Shown: positions 1-10,858 of the stretch, one piece after another
Layout: each line of letters opens with the position of its first letter
How positions within the stretch are numbered: position 1 is the first letter of the stretch
NCBI GenBank assembly: GCA_020002185.1
Contig: CM034538.1
Span: forward strand, 1,091,770-1,155,769
Direction: 5' to 3'
Source: Paraescarpia echinospica
Lineage: Eukaryota > Annelida > Polychaeta > Sabellida > Siboglinidae
Length of the DNA: 64,000 nt
Notes under the pieces: model-generated
The model's database searches: none
Seen by the model: the letters and a program-made list of their open reading frames with translations, nothing else
What the model was told of the DNA's origin: nothing
Program-made: the position numbers and the translations under genes

Positions 1-2001
1 TAATTCACAGGGATTGTCACTGTGCACAGACAATCTATACAGTGTATTTCGCATCCTGTGCACGGACAGGTACATAAAGATTACTGATCTATGTACCGCA
101 TATGCTATGTACTACAATTTGTGACACAGGCATTTGCAACCATTGCGAGGTCATCGTTTGCAGAGTTAGACGTCGCTAGACCTAAACTAAAGTTACTGGG
201 GTTCGTCATCATAATTTATGACAATCTAGAGCAGCAATAATGAGGCAAGACAAGACTTTTTCACGAATAAAAACTACGCCTTCGATAGTCTGCCATCAAC
301 ACAGGATGCAATGCTGAAACATGCTATGCACAGCACCCATCAGACAAGCATACTATTGTCTTTGGCTTGAATGGCTCGGCCGGATGTGTCGTCCCCAAAG
401 GATTTTGGGTGAAAGTTCGAGGATGGGAGATGATTTTGTGAACGCTTCTGAAGCTACCAAGGCGTGCCGGGAGCTTCTGTGAAGCCCATGCAATAGCGCC
501 AGGCCTTGTGCAGCGAGTCGCACGTGTGCTAAAGCTGGCCGTGCAAGGATCTTTACATGTATTCCTATGATAAAACGAACTATACGGTTATAGATAGTTT
601 GGACGATGAAATAAAAATGTAAAAGCAATACTTAAATACTTACAATTTTACCAATGTATACAAGCATACACGCCTAAATAGTGTATAGCGGAATTACATC
701 ATGCGATGCAAAGTAGTATTAGTACCAACCAAACCCGTACAACACGCCATCCGTCATGATTTATAGTTGTTTATCATGGGTAGATTTGAGTATGATAGAA
801 ACTAAGCTCAATGTGTTTTGCTATTTCATACAGGGAATAACAAGTAGTCTTGTACTTCGCCAATATTGTGCTCACAAACACAGTGCTGATCAAAGCGCTG
901 GCTCTTCCAGAATAAATCTTATGAAAGATCCTTCATATGCCAGTGCTGAATACATAATACCCCGCTACGTAATCACAAATAGCGAACACTGAAGGAATGC
1001 TCTAAAAATCACAGATGCTTGCCATAGTTCGTACCACTTGAGTACAACAAGTGGTCGACCTGTGCGAAATAGCGTTGTGTTCTCTTGTCCGTCTATATTT
1101 GTCTGCACGACACGGCTCGACAGAATGTAGTTGAGATGTTGAGTAGCTTCACCACGTCCCCGTGGTCTGCCGAACAACAAGCATGGGAACCGCGGACGCC
1201 CGATCCATTACCGTGTCTGCCAGAACCTATAGTTCAGTGGCGGCGCTGAAGAACCGCTGCAGATAATACTGTTCCGTCAGGATTATCCTGGACATAACTA
1301 ACCGACGTGGTTAAACAACTGGCATTTTTAAATGAATATACAAGATTTACACGCGTCCCCCAACACTAAATGATCTAGGGTTTTGGGTTAAGTGTCCAAA
1401 TGCTGCAAAATGTGTTTACATATCCTGAAGAGCAACTTACGATAAGTGAAGCGTTTTCATTAGTTATGTTACAAGCGTTCATAATAAAACTCGATAAAAA
1501 TGAAACATTGATCATTCCTTCACAAGTTCATGTACGAGTGTTGATCTCTCATGTAATTAAAAATATCTGCTGTAATTATTCAAACATTTGATTAAGGCTA
1601 TTTTAATAAACCATGGTGAGTCTGGTTTGTTAAGGCTAATTTTTGGCCGATCCGTTACTTGTCGGATAAAAGCATGGAAATTGGACCATATATGTAAAAT
1701 TTGCCGGCGAATCCGATTAGAGAGGGCTCCATGTCAGATTATATGTCCTTGACCTTTAATTTCAAGGTCAAATGTTATTGAACGTGAAATATAACCGGTT
1801 CAATAGCACCACTGTATTTGTAAATATGTACGAATGTACCTATGTAAGTATGTATGTATGCATGTATGTCCATGGCGTTGAATTTCAAGGTTGAAAATTG
1901 TTCGCCACCGCGCCGGCATAACTTCACCTTATTGTAACCTGAACGGGGGCACATTTCCAAAGCTCCAGGGGGGCACCGTCATGTGGGTCCATTCAAAAAG
2001 G
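1..2001. other. No recognised gene
   Basis: I see no protein family, RNA gene or transposon domain here. The open frames are short, start at arbitrary codons and have no coding character that I recognise. The sequence is ordinary AT-leaning intergenic DNA. Confidence 0.6.
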
Positions 2002-2040
2002 TCTACGGCACGCCAGATTAGGAATTTGGCGTGCCGTAGA
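2002..2040. repeat. 14-bp perfect hairpin
   Basis: Arms of 14 nt (2002-2015, TCTACGGCACGCCA, and 2027-2040, its exact reverse complement) surround an 11-nt loop. It lies about 10 nt before the larger (TA)n hairpin and about 160 nt before the CR1 element. It may be the end of a small fold-back element; nothing shows a function. Confidence 0.75.
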
Positions 2041-2045
2041 ACTTT

Positions 2046-2070
2046 ATATATACGCACGCGCACGCACACG

Positions 2071-2112
<42 letters not shown>

Positions 2113-2139
2113 CGTGCGTGCGTGCGTGCGTATGTGAGT
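2046..2139. repeat. (TA)n tract with complementary CGCA/TGCG arms
   Basis: A (TA)n run at about 2074-2109 is flanked by a CGCA-type tract (about 2052-2073) and its complement, a TGCG-type tract (about 2110-2131). The whole can fold into one long stem. This is seen directly; such compound microsatellites are common in these genomes. Confidence 0.85.
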
Positions 2140-2319
2140 TTATATATATTTGCAGGTTCTAACGACAGGTGTCTTCGTCAAAGTCTAATTTCTTGAACGG
2201 TTTGATCAACCGACAGCGATACAGGTGGTGAAGAGGTAGATACCACAGAGGCAGTTAGAAAGACTGTGAGACAGAAGACTGATGGAAGAAGACAGAGTGT
2301 TCAGCAAAAAACAGAAAAC

Positions 2320-3147
2320 ATGACAGGCGTGAAGGTGACAGGGGGAAAAGTGACCGTAGTGAAGGAGGTAACCGGGGAAAAGGGACGGGAGAGGAGAGAA
2401 GAAAATGTGATGGGAGGAAAGATGAAGGGACGAAAGGAAGTGAGAGTAAATGTGCTAGAAGAGAAGATGACAGGAGGAAAGGGGACAAGAGAAAACGCGA
2501 CAGGAAAGAAGGGAATGGAAGGGAATGTGACAGGAGAGAAGATGGCAAGAGGAAAAGACAACAACCAGACATATGCAAACAGGAGGAGCTACTCCGAGGC
2601 AGTGATTGATGGGGCTAGGAGAAAAGAGAGAGTGTTTATGGGCGATTCAATTCTTAGAAAAACAGACAAGACTATATGCGAGGGGAAGGACGTTGTTGCA
2701 TGTCTACCGGGGGCTAGAATAGAGCATGTGACTGAAAGGGTAGAGAAGGTATTGGGGAATGGAAAGGGAGGGTCTATACTAGTACACGTTGGGACAAACA
2801 ATGCAGACAAGGAGGGAAGAACTGGGATAGTTCAGAAGTACAGACATCTAGTAAGGAAGCTAAAGAAGACAAGATTGGAACAGGTTGTTCTCTCAGGAAT
2901 TTTGCCAGTAATGGGAGGAAGGGGGGCATCATACAGAAACTGTAAGAGGATGGCGATCAACGCACTAGTTGAGCAGATGTGTGAAGAAGAGGGCGTGGGA
3001 TTCATAGATTTATGGGGGTACTTTGTTGGGAGAGAAGATATGTACATGAGAGATGGCCTCCATCTAAGTGGAAAGGGGGCAGCAGTATTCTCAGAGAATC
3101 TGCTGAGATCTTTTGACAGTGGGACAGGTTGCATCTATTTAAACTAA
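2320..3147 (+). CDS. CR1 ORF1 protein with esterase domain
   Basis: The frame is open from 2206, but its first ATG is at 2320, giving 275 residues. The first 90 residues or so are a lysine- and glycine-rich degenerate repeat built on GGK/VTG/EKM words, probably a basic nucleic-acid-binding tail. A GDSL/SGNH-hydrolase domain follows: block I is MGDSILRKTD (near 2638), the GxN block is HVGTNNAD, and the block V region is YMRDGLHLSGKG with its Asp and His. CR1 ORF1 proteins are known to carry such esterases, whose role in transposition is unsettled. The frame ends at 3145-3147, directly after T TTA AAC, and overlaps ORF2 in the -1 frame. There are no internal stops, so this ORF may still be functional. 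Confidence 0.85.
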   Translation: MTGVKVTGGKVTVVKEVTGEKGRERREENVMGGKMKGRKEVRVNVLEEKMTGGKGTRENATGKKGMEGNVTGEKMARGKDNNQTYANRRSYSEAVIDGARRKERVFMGDSILRKTDKTICEGKDVVACLPGARIEHVTERVEKVLGNGKGGSILVHVGTNNADKEGRTGIVQKYRHLVRKLKKTRLEQVVLSGILPVMGGRGASYRNCKRMAINALVEQMCEEEGVGFIDLWGYFVGREDMYMRDGLHLSGKGAAVFSENLLRSFDSGTGCIYLN

Positions 3148-6023
3148 ATTCGCAGAAGCGACTCGCAGAGAAGCCTGAAACTGGAGGCATAGATAAAGAC
3201 AGCAAAAATAATTCAGCAAAGAACAATCTGGAAAACTGTTCTGAAGCTGGATATAAATGTGTTTGTTTAAATGCAAGGAGTATAGTAAACAAAAGAAATG
3301 AACTAAACATTATGGTAGAAGATATTGACCCTCACATAATAGGTATAACCGAATCATGGGCAACCACCGATATATCAGATGCCGAATTGGGACTGACAGG
3401 ATATGTAATATTTAGGAAAGATAGAATAGGAAGAAGGGGAGGTGGAGTTATTTTATATATTAAAGAATCTATCCAGGCTTATGAAATAAAATTAGACAGA
3501 GAAGCAGATTGCGAAGAAGCTGTTTGGTGTAACATAGTTACAGGAAACTCAACGTTAACGGTTGGATTAGTTTATCGAAGTCCAAACATAAGCATAGAAG
3601 AGAATGAAAAAATACAAAACGCTATAAGGGAAGTGAGCAAACGGGACTGTGTTATTATGGGGGATTTTAACCATGGGCATATAAAATGGAAATCTCTACA
3701 GAGTATGGGTAGTGAGGACCACAAGTTTTTAGTTTTAGTACAAGATAGTTTCCTTTCTCAACATGTGCTAGAACCAACCAGGGGAGAGAATGTGTTAGAC
3801 ATAGTTTTGTCCTCACAGAATGAATTAGTTGACAATGTCAGGGTATGTGAGCCACTGGGGAATAGTGATCACAACCAGATACATTTTACCATCAAAGTAA
3901 AATCAGAAAGGAATAGTAAAAAGCAGTACAGGAGAAATTTCCACAAAGGAAAATATAAGGACATAAGGAAATTTTTAGCAAAGATAGACTGGAATAACAC
4001 ACTGAAGAATAAGACAGCAACAGAATGCTGGAATATCTTAAAGAGTGAATTGAAGCATCATCGTCAAATTGTTCCCTTAAAAAAACACGGGAAACGGTCC
4101 AAAAAGAAACACTTATCGAAAGAAGCCATTATAAAAATTAATTATAAACAAATGATGTGGAAGTCATATAGACGTACTGGAAATGACGAAGACTACAACA
4201 TTTATAAAGAAGCACTAAACCAAGCTACAGCTGAAATTAGAAAATCAAAGAGAAGCTATGAACATAAATTAGCTTGTAATATAAAACATGACAGCAAGAG
4301 TTTTTATGCGTATGTTCGAAGCAAACAGAAAGTTCAGGATAAGGTCGGTCCTCTAGAAGATAGTGCTGGAAATATAATATCAGAAGGATTCTTAATGGCA
4401 GAAGACCTAAATGAGTATTTTAGTTCAGTGTTTACCAGAGAAGACACTAGTTCACTGCCAGTACCAGAGGCTAAGTTCAAGGGGGCAGAATCAGACTATT
4501 TAAGACAGTTAATTGTAACCCCAGAAATGGTAGCTAAGAAAATCAGGGCTATGAAGGATAATAAATCACCTGGAGTGGATGGTATTCCACCCAAACTACT
4601 AGTGGAAATTGTAGAACAAATTAGCATACCGCTTGCAACAGTTTTCAACTTGTCATTAGAAGAGGGAGTGGTTCCTTTAGAATGGAAAGAAGCAAACATT
4701 ATACCGTTATTTAAAAAAGGTTCGAGAAACAAGTCAGAGAACTATAGACCAGTGAGTTTAACATCAGTGATTTGTAAATTATTAGAAAGACTAACTAAAG
4801 ATCACATGGTGGATTTTCTTGTTAAACATAACTTGATAAACCCATCTCAACATAGGTTTCTAAAAGCGAGGTCATGCTTAACAAATATGTTATGTTTTTT
4901 GGAAGATATCACTAAGTGGGTAGATGATGGATCACCAGTAGATATCATCTACTTAGATTTTCAAAAAGCTTTCGACAAAGTGCCACATCAGAGATTACTA
5001 CTTAAACAAAAGGCCCATGGCATAGGAAATGGTATAATTAACTGGATAGAAAAATGGCTGATTGACAGAAGACAGCGGGTAGTTGTTGATGGGGAGGCTT
5101 CAAACTGAAAATCAGTTTTGAGTGGGGTTCCACAGGGATCAGTACTGGGACCTATATTATTCTTAATATATATAAACGATTTGGACGATGATATAGCTAG
5201 CAAGGTGTTGAAATTTGCAGATGATACAAAAGTGTTTAGAAGGATTAAAAATGATGGAAATAGACAGCATTTACAAGATGATCTTGACAGGTTGATCAAA
5301 TGGTCTGAAAAGTGGCAAATGTTGTTCAATTTTGGGAAATGTAAATGTCTTCACACAGGACATGGGAACGAATATGTAGAATATACAATGGGGGGGAACT
5401 GTACTAAGTACTACTGTAAAAGAAAAAGACTTAGGGCTGACAATTAGTGCTGACATGAAGGTTTCAGAGCAGTGTGGAATTGCAGCTTCAAAGGGAAATC
5501 AAATCCTTGGATTGATTAGGCGAAATATAGCATATAAAGAAAAAGAACTAATAATACAGCTGTACAAAACAATAGTTAGGCCTCATTTAGAATATGTATA
5601 CAAGCATGGAGGCCATACCGCAAGAAGGACATAGATATGCTAGAAAGAGTACAGAGGAGAGCGACTAAAATGATACCAAAACTGAGGGATCTTAGTTATG
5701 AAAAACGCCTAAAAGAATGTGGTTTAACAACACTAGAGACCAGGAGATTGAGAGGAGATCAGATAGAAGTGTTTAAAATATTGAATGGTTATGAAAATAT
5801 TGATAGAAATATGTTTTTTTCAGTTAAGAAAGATAGAAAGACTAGAGGACATGAAGTTACATTAGTAAAGGAACAGTGTAGATTAGACGTAAGAAAGTTT
5901 TCATTTTCACAAAGGACTGTGAATGTATGGAACAGATTATCTAATGATTGTGTGGGTGCTAGTAGTGTGAATATGTTTAAAACTAAAATCGACACATACC
6001 TCAGAAGGGCTGGATATGTGTAG
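3117..6023 (+). pseudogene. CR1 ORF2: endonuclease-reverse transcriptase, damaged
   Basis: The N-terminal part is an EEP-type endonuclease: NARSIVNKRNEL, ITESW, GGGVILYIKE, VGLVYRSPN, MGDFNHGH and SDHNQIHF follow in order. A basic linker leads to the reverse transcriptase: KSPGVDGIPPKL, NYRPVSLTSVICKLLERL, IIYLDFQKAFDKVPH, GVPQGSVLGPILFLIYIN and the catalytic FADD box near 5214. A typical CR1 C-terminal region with RVQRRATKM follows. Lesions: TGG has become TGA at 5106-5108, the G run near 5391 shifts frame, and a single-base loss near 5594 returns to frame. Copy 2 is undamaged at all three places, so these changes are private to this copy. The first in-frame ATG (3312) lies inside the endonuclease. 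Confidence 0.9.
3138..3144 (+). promoter_or_regulatory. Candidate -1 ribosomal frameshift site (T TTA AAC)
   Basis: In the ORF1 frame the codons are TAT TTA AAC TAA, so the heptamer T TTA AAC is in the exact register of a classical slippery sequence and the next codon is the ORF1 stop. Slipping back one base enters the ORF2 frame (TTT AAA CTA AAT). The ORF2 frame is open only from 3117 and has no ATG until 3312, which lies past the first endonuclease motif. The same arrangement is present in copy 2 (22024-22030). A weak hairpin (TCGC/GCGA, loop AGAA) follows five bases downstream in copy 1 but is not kept in copy 2, and I see no convincing pseudoknot. The site is seen; its use is inferred. 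Confidence 0.55.
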
Positions 6024-6070
6024 ATAAAAGGGTTGGACTCTCGATAAGCCAAAGGGCTTCCTTGTCCACC

Positions 6071-6122
6071 TGCCATCTAGAGTTAATTCTCTGGATGGCA
6101 ATCTTGTTAAATCTTGTTGAAC
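6071..6122 (+). promoter_or_regulatory. CR1 3' stem-loop and terminal decamer repeat
   Basis: A 12-bp stem (6071-6082 with 6089-6100, loop TTAATT) is followed at once by tandem copies of ATCTTGTTAA. A smaller AAGCC/GGCTT hairpin lies about 25 nt upstream. In LINEs the 3' end RNA structure is what the reverse transcriptase recognises for target-primed reverse transcription. The stem is present in all three copies with compensating base changes. Confidence 0.75.
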
Positions 6123-6125
6123 TGA

Positions 6126-8086
6126 TAGTGGGTTTCGTATAATTAAAATGCTCCTCATTCTCTAAAGTTTTCGATCTCAATTTTCATCTAAATTAATGTC
6201 CGAAACTTTAGCCAAAACGTTAGTGGTTAATCGGACCTTCAACTTAGTAAAATTAGCTGTTCGACTTAAAAGGTTGTCATCTGGGGTGTCCGGGTCGGCA
6301 GTCATTTCTAACAACAATTAAGCAACAGTGTTTTACATCATTTTATAGACAGAAATAGATCACGAAAGTATAAATATTGTTTTGTAATCAGGAATATAAG
6401 CAGAAAATTGCTAAGCCATTATTCAAATAACATGTAAACAGGTAATTGTACGACTTCAGAAAATTGTACCTCGTCGAAACAATGAGCGATTAGTAAGCCA
6501 ATTACCGCCCGTGTCAGGAAGCAGATTGTAGCCTTCACACATTCTTAACACACAAAGGGCAGACCAATTGGAAGTGTCTACTATACAGAAGTTACAACCT
6601 GTATTGACTTCAAAATAAGCTCCTCACACCCTGTAATCGATAGATCTGAGCAGGCATTAAATCCAGAAAGGTAGCTGCAATATAATTACACACACACTGA
6701 GATGTACGGACGCTATTGTTTTCCACAATTGAAATATAGTATTAATTATAACGGATGACTCCACAACAACATGGTAACTATGTACAAACTAATGTTTGTT
6801 TTGTTTAGTGGCCAGCTTAATTTTATTGAAGATTTCAGTCGTTTAGGCGGGATTGTCAAAATGAAGCAGAGAAGAAGTGCAATAGTGCGGTTGAAGTGGG
6901 CTGACGGAAGATAAGGAGGGAAGGACGGAAGGGGACTAGAGGCGCGGCATGTTTTCATTGTTCAGAGATGACGTTGTTCAAAGCCTGGCGTAAAGAGAGC
7001 CCAATATGGTTGTAGACGTCACTTCTCGAGATGTTCTACTCGGTGATGTGGCGCCGGAAACGACACCTTGCCGCAGACCCTGTTGTATACGGTGGATAGA
7101 AATGTCACAACCGATCTTGTTAGTCTTCCTAATGTTTCTTTTGCAAGGTCGGGATACCGTGGGTCGATACCCCGAGTATATTGAAACGGTTCATACATAG
7201 CATTTATTTACTATGTTGAAGCGTTTTTTTGCTACGGGCTGGTGGGTTGGCCAGTTTAGTGTATGCCTCGTGGAGGCTAGGCAGGAAGAATACGGGTGGA
7301 CTATCTTTATAATGATTGCTTCTAAAATACGTATTTTTTCACATATCAAATATTTTGACTCAAATCAGATAACAAATGATCATTCTCAGTGGGACTGGTA
7401 TTAATCAACATCATGTCACACCGATACCACTGCAAAGAACTGATCTTGTCAGCACGTTAAGTGAATGACATAAGCAGGTAAATAAATAAGTAAGTGTGAT
7501 ATCCATTTCGTGAAACAATGTGGCTGCTTGTGGCATACTAATTATAATTTGATACCAGTGAGGCAGTGGTGCGGCATGATGCCTATGACAAAGCATACTA
7601 TCAGTGACCTGTCATGATAGCAATGGCACGGCATGATACTAGTAACTTGACGTGATACCAGTGGTTGTTATTAGTTCACCAATGTACGGCATGCTTCAGT
7701 TGCGTGTGGAATTCGAGTACTCGTTGAAGTGCGTACAAGACAACGTGCAACCGAACGCCTTTGGCAACCTATTGCAGTCTGCATAAAGCTGTCTTGTTAG
7801 CTGGCTTGATTCTGTTTGCGAGACGCGGTTCGGGTAAGTTGTGAAGATTGTCTAGCAAAGTTACATGTAGGAGTGGACGTGAAGTGGCCACCAGCGCAAC
7901 GCCAGCACATTTACCTTCGTATTATCGCCCCAGGTACTTATCATGAACCGTCTAACTTGATGGACTTCGTCTGATTTTATGTTTGGTGTCGTGTTGACCT
8001 ATATAGAAATAGTCAAATATTGCATTGAATACGGATCGATAACTTGCTACGTTAGTGGTCCTAATAGGGTGAAATATAGCTAGAAT
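6126..8086. other. No recognised gene
   Basis: Short open frames only, none with a recognisable domain. About 7540-7670 has loosely repeated words of the type GGCATGAT and ATACCAGTG that look like a decayed minisatellite. Confidence 0.55.
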
Positions 8087-8090
8087 GCAT

Positions 8091-8129
<39 letters not shown>

Positions 8130-8162
8130 CACGCACGCAAGCATGCACACACACACACACAT
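8087..8162. repeat. (GCAC)n and (AC)n microsatellite
   Basis: A GCAC tetranucleotide run is followed by an AC dinucleotide run. It is a simple repeat with no coding meaning. Confidence 0.95.
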
Positions 8163-8956
8163 GCAGGAGTTGCTGTTTGATATGTTCGAGGTAACAGTAA
8201 CGAGTGCATGAACTATTGTTGATGAACAATTATAAATTAAACGGCATATATTTCATACATTTGCTATTTTAACGAACGATGGTATTGGGTGAACACAATC
8301 TGTGAAGTTGCATACCCGAGATGATTACTAATTTTGATTATTTTGAAGTCGCCTTTGTTTCCAATACGTATTTCAACAAGACGTGTATTTTCTTTTAGAT
8401 TCCATCGAGTCTGGTCGCGCTATGAGGCCATGTACAGTAAGTTGTTACGACGGCAACAAGAAGGTCGCCGTCAGATTGCCGTCAATTGTTACTGAGACAA
8501 TCCATTTACTAACCAAATATTACTTTCTGTTTTTCTACATTCCCTGCCACTATATGCACCTTGCTGGTTAATTCGGAAGATTGTGACGGTTCGTGATATA
8601 TCTTCCACAACGAAGGTTAATCTAAGAATTTAGCATAATTATGATATATTTAATGACCTGTTGTCTTCCTCTTATTTCCCTGAATGTCCGGAGTGAGGCC
8701 GCCTCGATACAGATCCTTGATTTCTCTTTACTATTCTTTTTCTTCCGCCTCGCTTTCCTGCACTGTTGTCTCCACCAACTACCTCCACTCCCCTCTATCT
8801 TTCCCTCTCCTTCTCCAATCCTCTCCCAATCCCTCGAAATATCTCTTTACACCACCCACCCAACCAGAATGTCGTCTTCTATTGTCCGTCTTGTAAAATG
8901 TAGTTTAAGAATATATGTGCGTGTGCATAGGAGAGTATTTGTTGCGTGTTAGAGTG
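8163..8956. other. No recognised gene; pyrimidine-rich stretch
   Basis: A C/T-rich tract at about 8715-8870 gives open frames in two phases, which reflects composition and not a conserved protein. The stretch lies upstream of the cysteine-rich peptide gene and could include its promoter or first non-coding exon, but I cannot identify either. Confidence 0.45.
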
Positions 8957-8991
8957 TTTGCCTGTCTGTTTGTCTGTCCGACGGCCTGACA

Positions 8992-9025
<34 letters not shown>

Positions 9026-9102
9026 GTGTTTGTCTGTCGGTTTGTCGGTCGGTCGGTCGGTCGGTCCGTCGGTCCGTCCGTCCGTCCGTCCGTCCGTCCG
9101 TC
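8957..9102. repeat. Compound (GTCT)n-(GGTC)n-(GTCC)n microsatellite
   Basis: Three related tetranucleotide runs follow each other: TGTC about 8990-9024, GGTC about 9040-9064 and CGTC about 9065-9101. The tract ends about 20 nt before the start codon of the peptide gene and may lie in an intron directly ahead of its coding exon. Confidence 0.95.
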
Positions 9103-9121
9103 AGCTGGTGTTGTCCTGTAG

Positions 9122-9358
9122 ATGCTGCTGACAATCGTGGTGCTGCTGCTGGTGCTACACTCGACCACTGCCCATTCCATCTTCAACCTTTCCTTCAGGA
9201 TATGTACGATCAAGTGTAGGCTCAGCTTCGACAAGTGCGTGAAGAACTGTGAGCTGACGAACAGCTGTCCGAAAATGAGGACGTCTTGCGAGGAAACGTG
9301 TACGATGTGGCAGCGGACCTGCCTCGCTCGTTGCAGCCTCAGCAATGCCGGGGTCTGA
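9122..9358 (+). CDS. Secreted C-x3-C cysteine-rich peptide
   Basis: The 78-residue product starts with a clear signal peptide (MLLTIVVLLLVLHSTTA, residues 1-17). The mature part has nine cysteines spaced C-x3-C-x6-C-x3-C-x5-C-x6-C-x3-C-x6-C-x3-C. Regular C-x3-C pairs separated by six residues suggest cysteine-stitched helical hairpins, as in some secreted toxins and antimicrobial or signalling peptides; I do not recognise the family and claim no activity. Nine cysteines would leave one free or allow a dimer. TGTCCTGTAG directly precedes the ATG and could be a 3' splice site, so a 5' non-coding exon may lie upstream. A possible poly(A) signal AATAAA is at 9813-9818. A paralogous final exon lies at 63936-64000 on the minus strand. 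Confidence 0.75.
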   Translation: MLLTIVVLLLVLHSTTAHSIFNLSFRICTIKCRLSFDKCVKNCELTNSCPKMRTSCEETCTMWQRTCLARCSLSNAGV

Positions 9359-9599
9359 CCCACCCCGGCAGCCAGGCTTGACTGGTCGTGCGACTTGTTC
9401 GTGCATCGTTCGTGCGTATGACCGTGTCGGGGTGACGGGCGGAAGCAACGTATACGTGACGGGTCCTACTTCCTGGCGTCGTCGGTGGAAGGACTGCTAC
9501 TTCGATGTCAACGAAGAGGCAATTGCGCATTACAATGAAGATGCACACAGTGGAACCTCAAGTGACCATATCAGTATGACTAATAATTTTCAATATTTT

Positions 9600-9654
9600 A
9601 CATTTGTAACATGAGATAGTCTCTCATGTTACAAATGTAACATGAGAGACTATC
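9600..9654. repeat. Two overlapping perfect palindromes
   Basis: Arms of 17 nt (9600-9616 and 9622-9638, loop TAGTC) overlap a second pair of 18-nt arms (9615-9632 and 9637-9654, loop AAAT). The middle segment can therefore pair with either neighbour. Such a forward-reverse-forward arrangement is typical of template switching at a replication fork. It lies in the probable 3' UTR of the peptide gene. Confidence 0.95.
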
Positions 9655-10417
9655 CTAGGGTGTGGTGACTTGGCTGTGTGATCACAAAACGAGATTCGAT
9701 TACAGTACGATTTATACAGTAGTGCTGCTGTTTTGTTAGATGAGCCGGTTTTGTGTATTTGCATGAGAAGACATGTAATTTTGTGCAGCTCCTTTGCCTA
9801 TCGTAATTTTTAAATAAACGCCTAAAGGTATTTGTTAATGTTTCTAACCAAGATAAATGGTCTAAATCTGGTTAGATGTAACTAGTAAAGAAGTGTTGTT
9901 GTAATAATTTGTCCGGATAAAATTACTGATAGTTTCTATTGAATTAGTATGACGTTTATTAATCATTTTAAAACACCGTGTACAAGTATAATGTATATAC
10001 CCAAGTATTAGGGCAAAGTCCCTCTTCGACGGATAGCGTCGCGCGAAGTACTTGTGTATGTGTTTACATTTAGTGATTTGGCGCGACAGAGTTTAACAAA
10101 ACACTTCTAGGTGTTGTTCGCATCATGACTTAAGTCCTACTGTTGCATTTGTTTGCATTTCGGTCTAAAATTAATTATTTCTACTTACTACTGACAGCTT
10201 ATACGGCTTCAACAATGAATGTGTCCTGTAGAAAATTACGAAAGCACAAGTAAACATATCGATCGGCAATAGCAAAACAAATAAGGATATCTAGTTATTT
10301 GTGGCAGCATGATTATGTCTGTGTAGAAGTCGTGTGTAGTGTTGATGAGTTTACATAAAAGCGCTTGACTTTTAAATCACAATTTATAATACTGATCGTA
10401 TTAAGTCGACGATTTCG
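9655..10417. other. No further gene; possible 3' UTR then intergenic
   Basis: Apart from the AATAAA at 9813-9818, which could end the upstream peptide transcript, I see nothing recognisable. Confidence 0.5.
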
Positions 10418-10605
10418 AGACTTAACTTGGCCTTACACAGCCTTGCATTGGGTAGATCAGCTATAGACTTAACTTGGCCTTACACAGCCTTGCATTGGGT
10501 AGATCAGCTGTAGACTTAACTTGGCCTTACACAGCCTTGCATTGGTTAGATCAGCTGTAGACTTAACTTGGCCTTACACAGCCTTGCATTGGGTAGATCA
10601 GCTGT
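10418..10605. repeat. 47-bp tandem repeat, four copies
   Basis: Copies start at 10418, 10465, 10512 and 10559 and differ by only a few bases (GGGTAGATC or GGTTAGATC; CTAT or CTGT). It is a young, short minisatellite. Confidence 0.95.
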
Positions 10606-10797
10606 AGACTGTTTGTTCAGATGCCAGAATGGAAAGTCTCGACTGCTACTTCACGCTACACGAACGCTACTTGGAGTGGCAATAGGCTACCTCGAAAGTT
10701 TGAATATTGCATGTTATAAAGATTTGCTGCTTATATTACAACACTGATAAATAGAATACATTGCGTCTTGCGTCCAGTGCTAGATGTAATAATATAC

Positions 10798-10858
10798 AGT
10801 GTGTGTGTGCGCGTGCGTAAGTGCGTGTGTGCGTGCGTACTTGCGTGCGTGCATACGT
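10798..10858. repeat. GT/GTGC-rich simple repeat
   Basis: An irregular run of GTGT, GTGC and CGTGC words. It lies downstream of the six-cysteine peptide gene, close to a minus-strand AATAAA at 10928-10923. Confidence 0.85.

Larger units (their letters stand above)
2200..6122 (+). mobile_element. CR1-like LINE, copy 1, nearly full length
   Basis: This non-LTR retrotransposon has the CR1 layout. ORF1 carries a GDS(L)/SGNH esterase, ORF2 an apurinic-type endonuclease and a reverse transcriptase. A short 3' UTR holds a stem-loop and the element ends in a tandem decamer (TTGTTAAATC) instead of poly(A). Copies 2 (21501-25010) and 3 (minus strand, 53397-54996) are closely similar. The 5' end is a guess, placed just before the ORF1 frame opens at 2206. 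ORF2 carries one stop and two compensating frameshifts, so this copy cannot make a whole enzyme, but the lesions are few and the insertion looks fairly young. Confidence 0.9.

Noticed and set aside
353..628. 91-residue minus-strand frame
   Set aside because: No motif and unlikely composition; treated as chance.
3129..3131. ORF2 of CR1 starting with Met at 3129
   Set aside because: The codon is TTG. There is no ATG in this frame before 3312, which is the basis for suspecting frameshifting.
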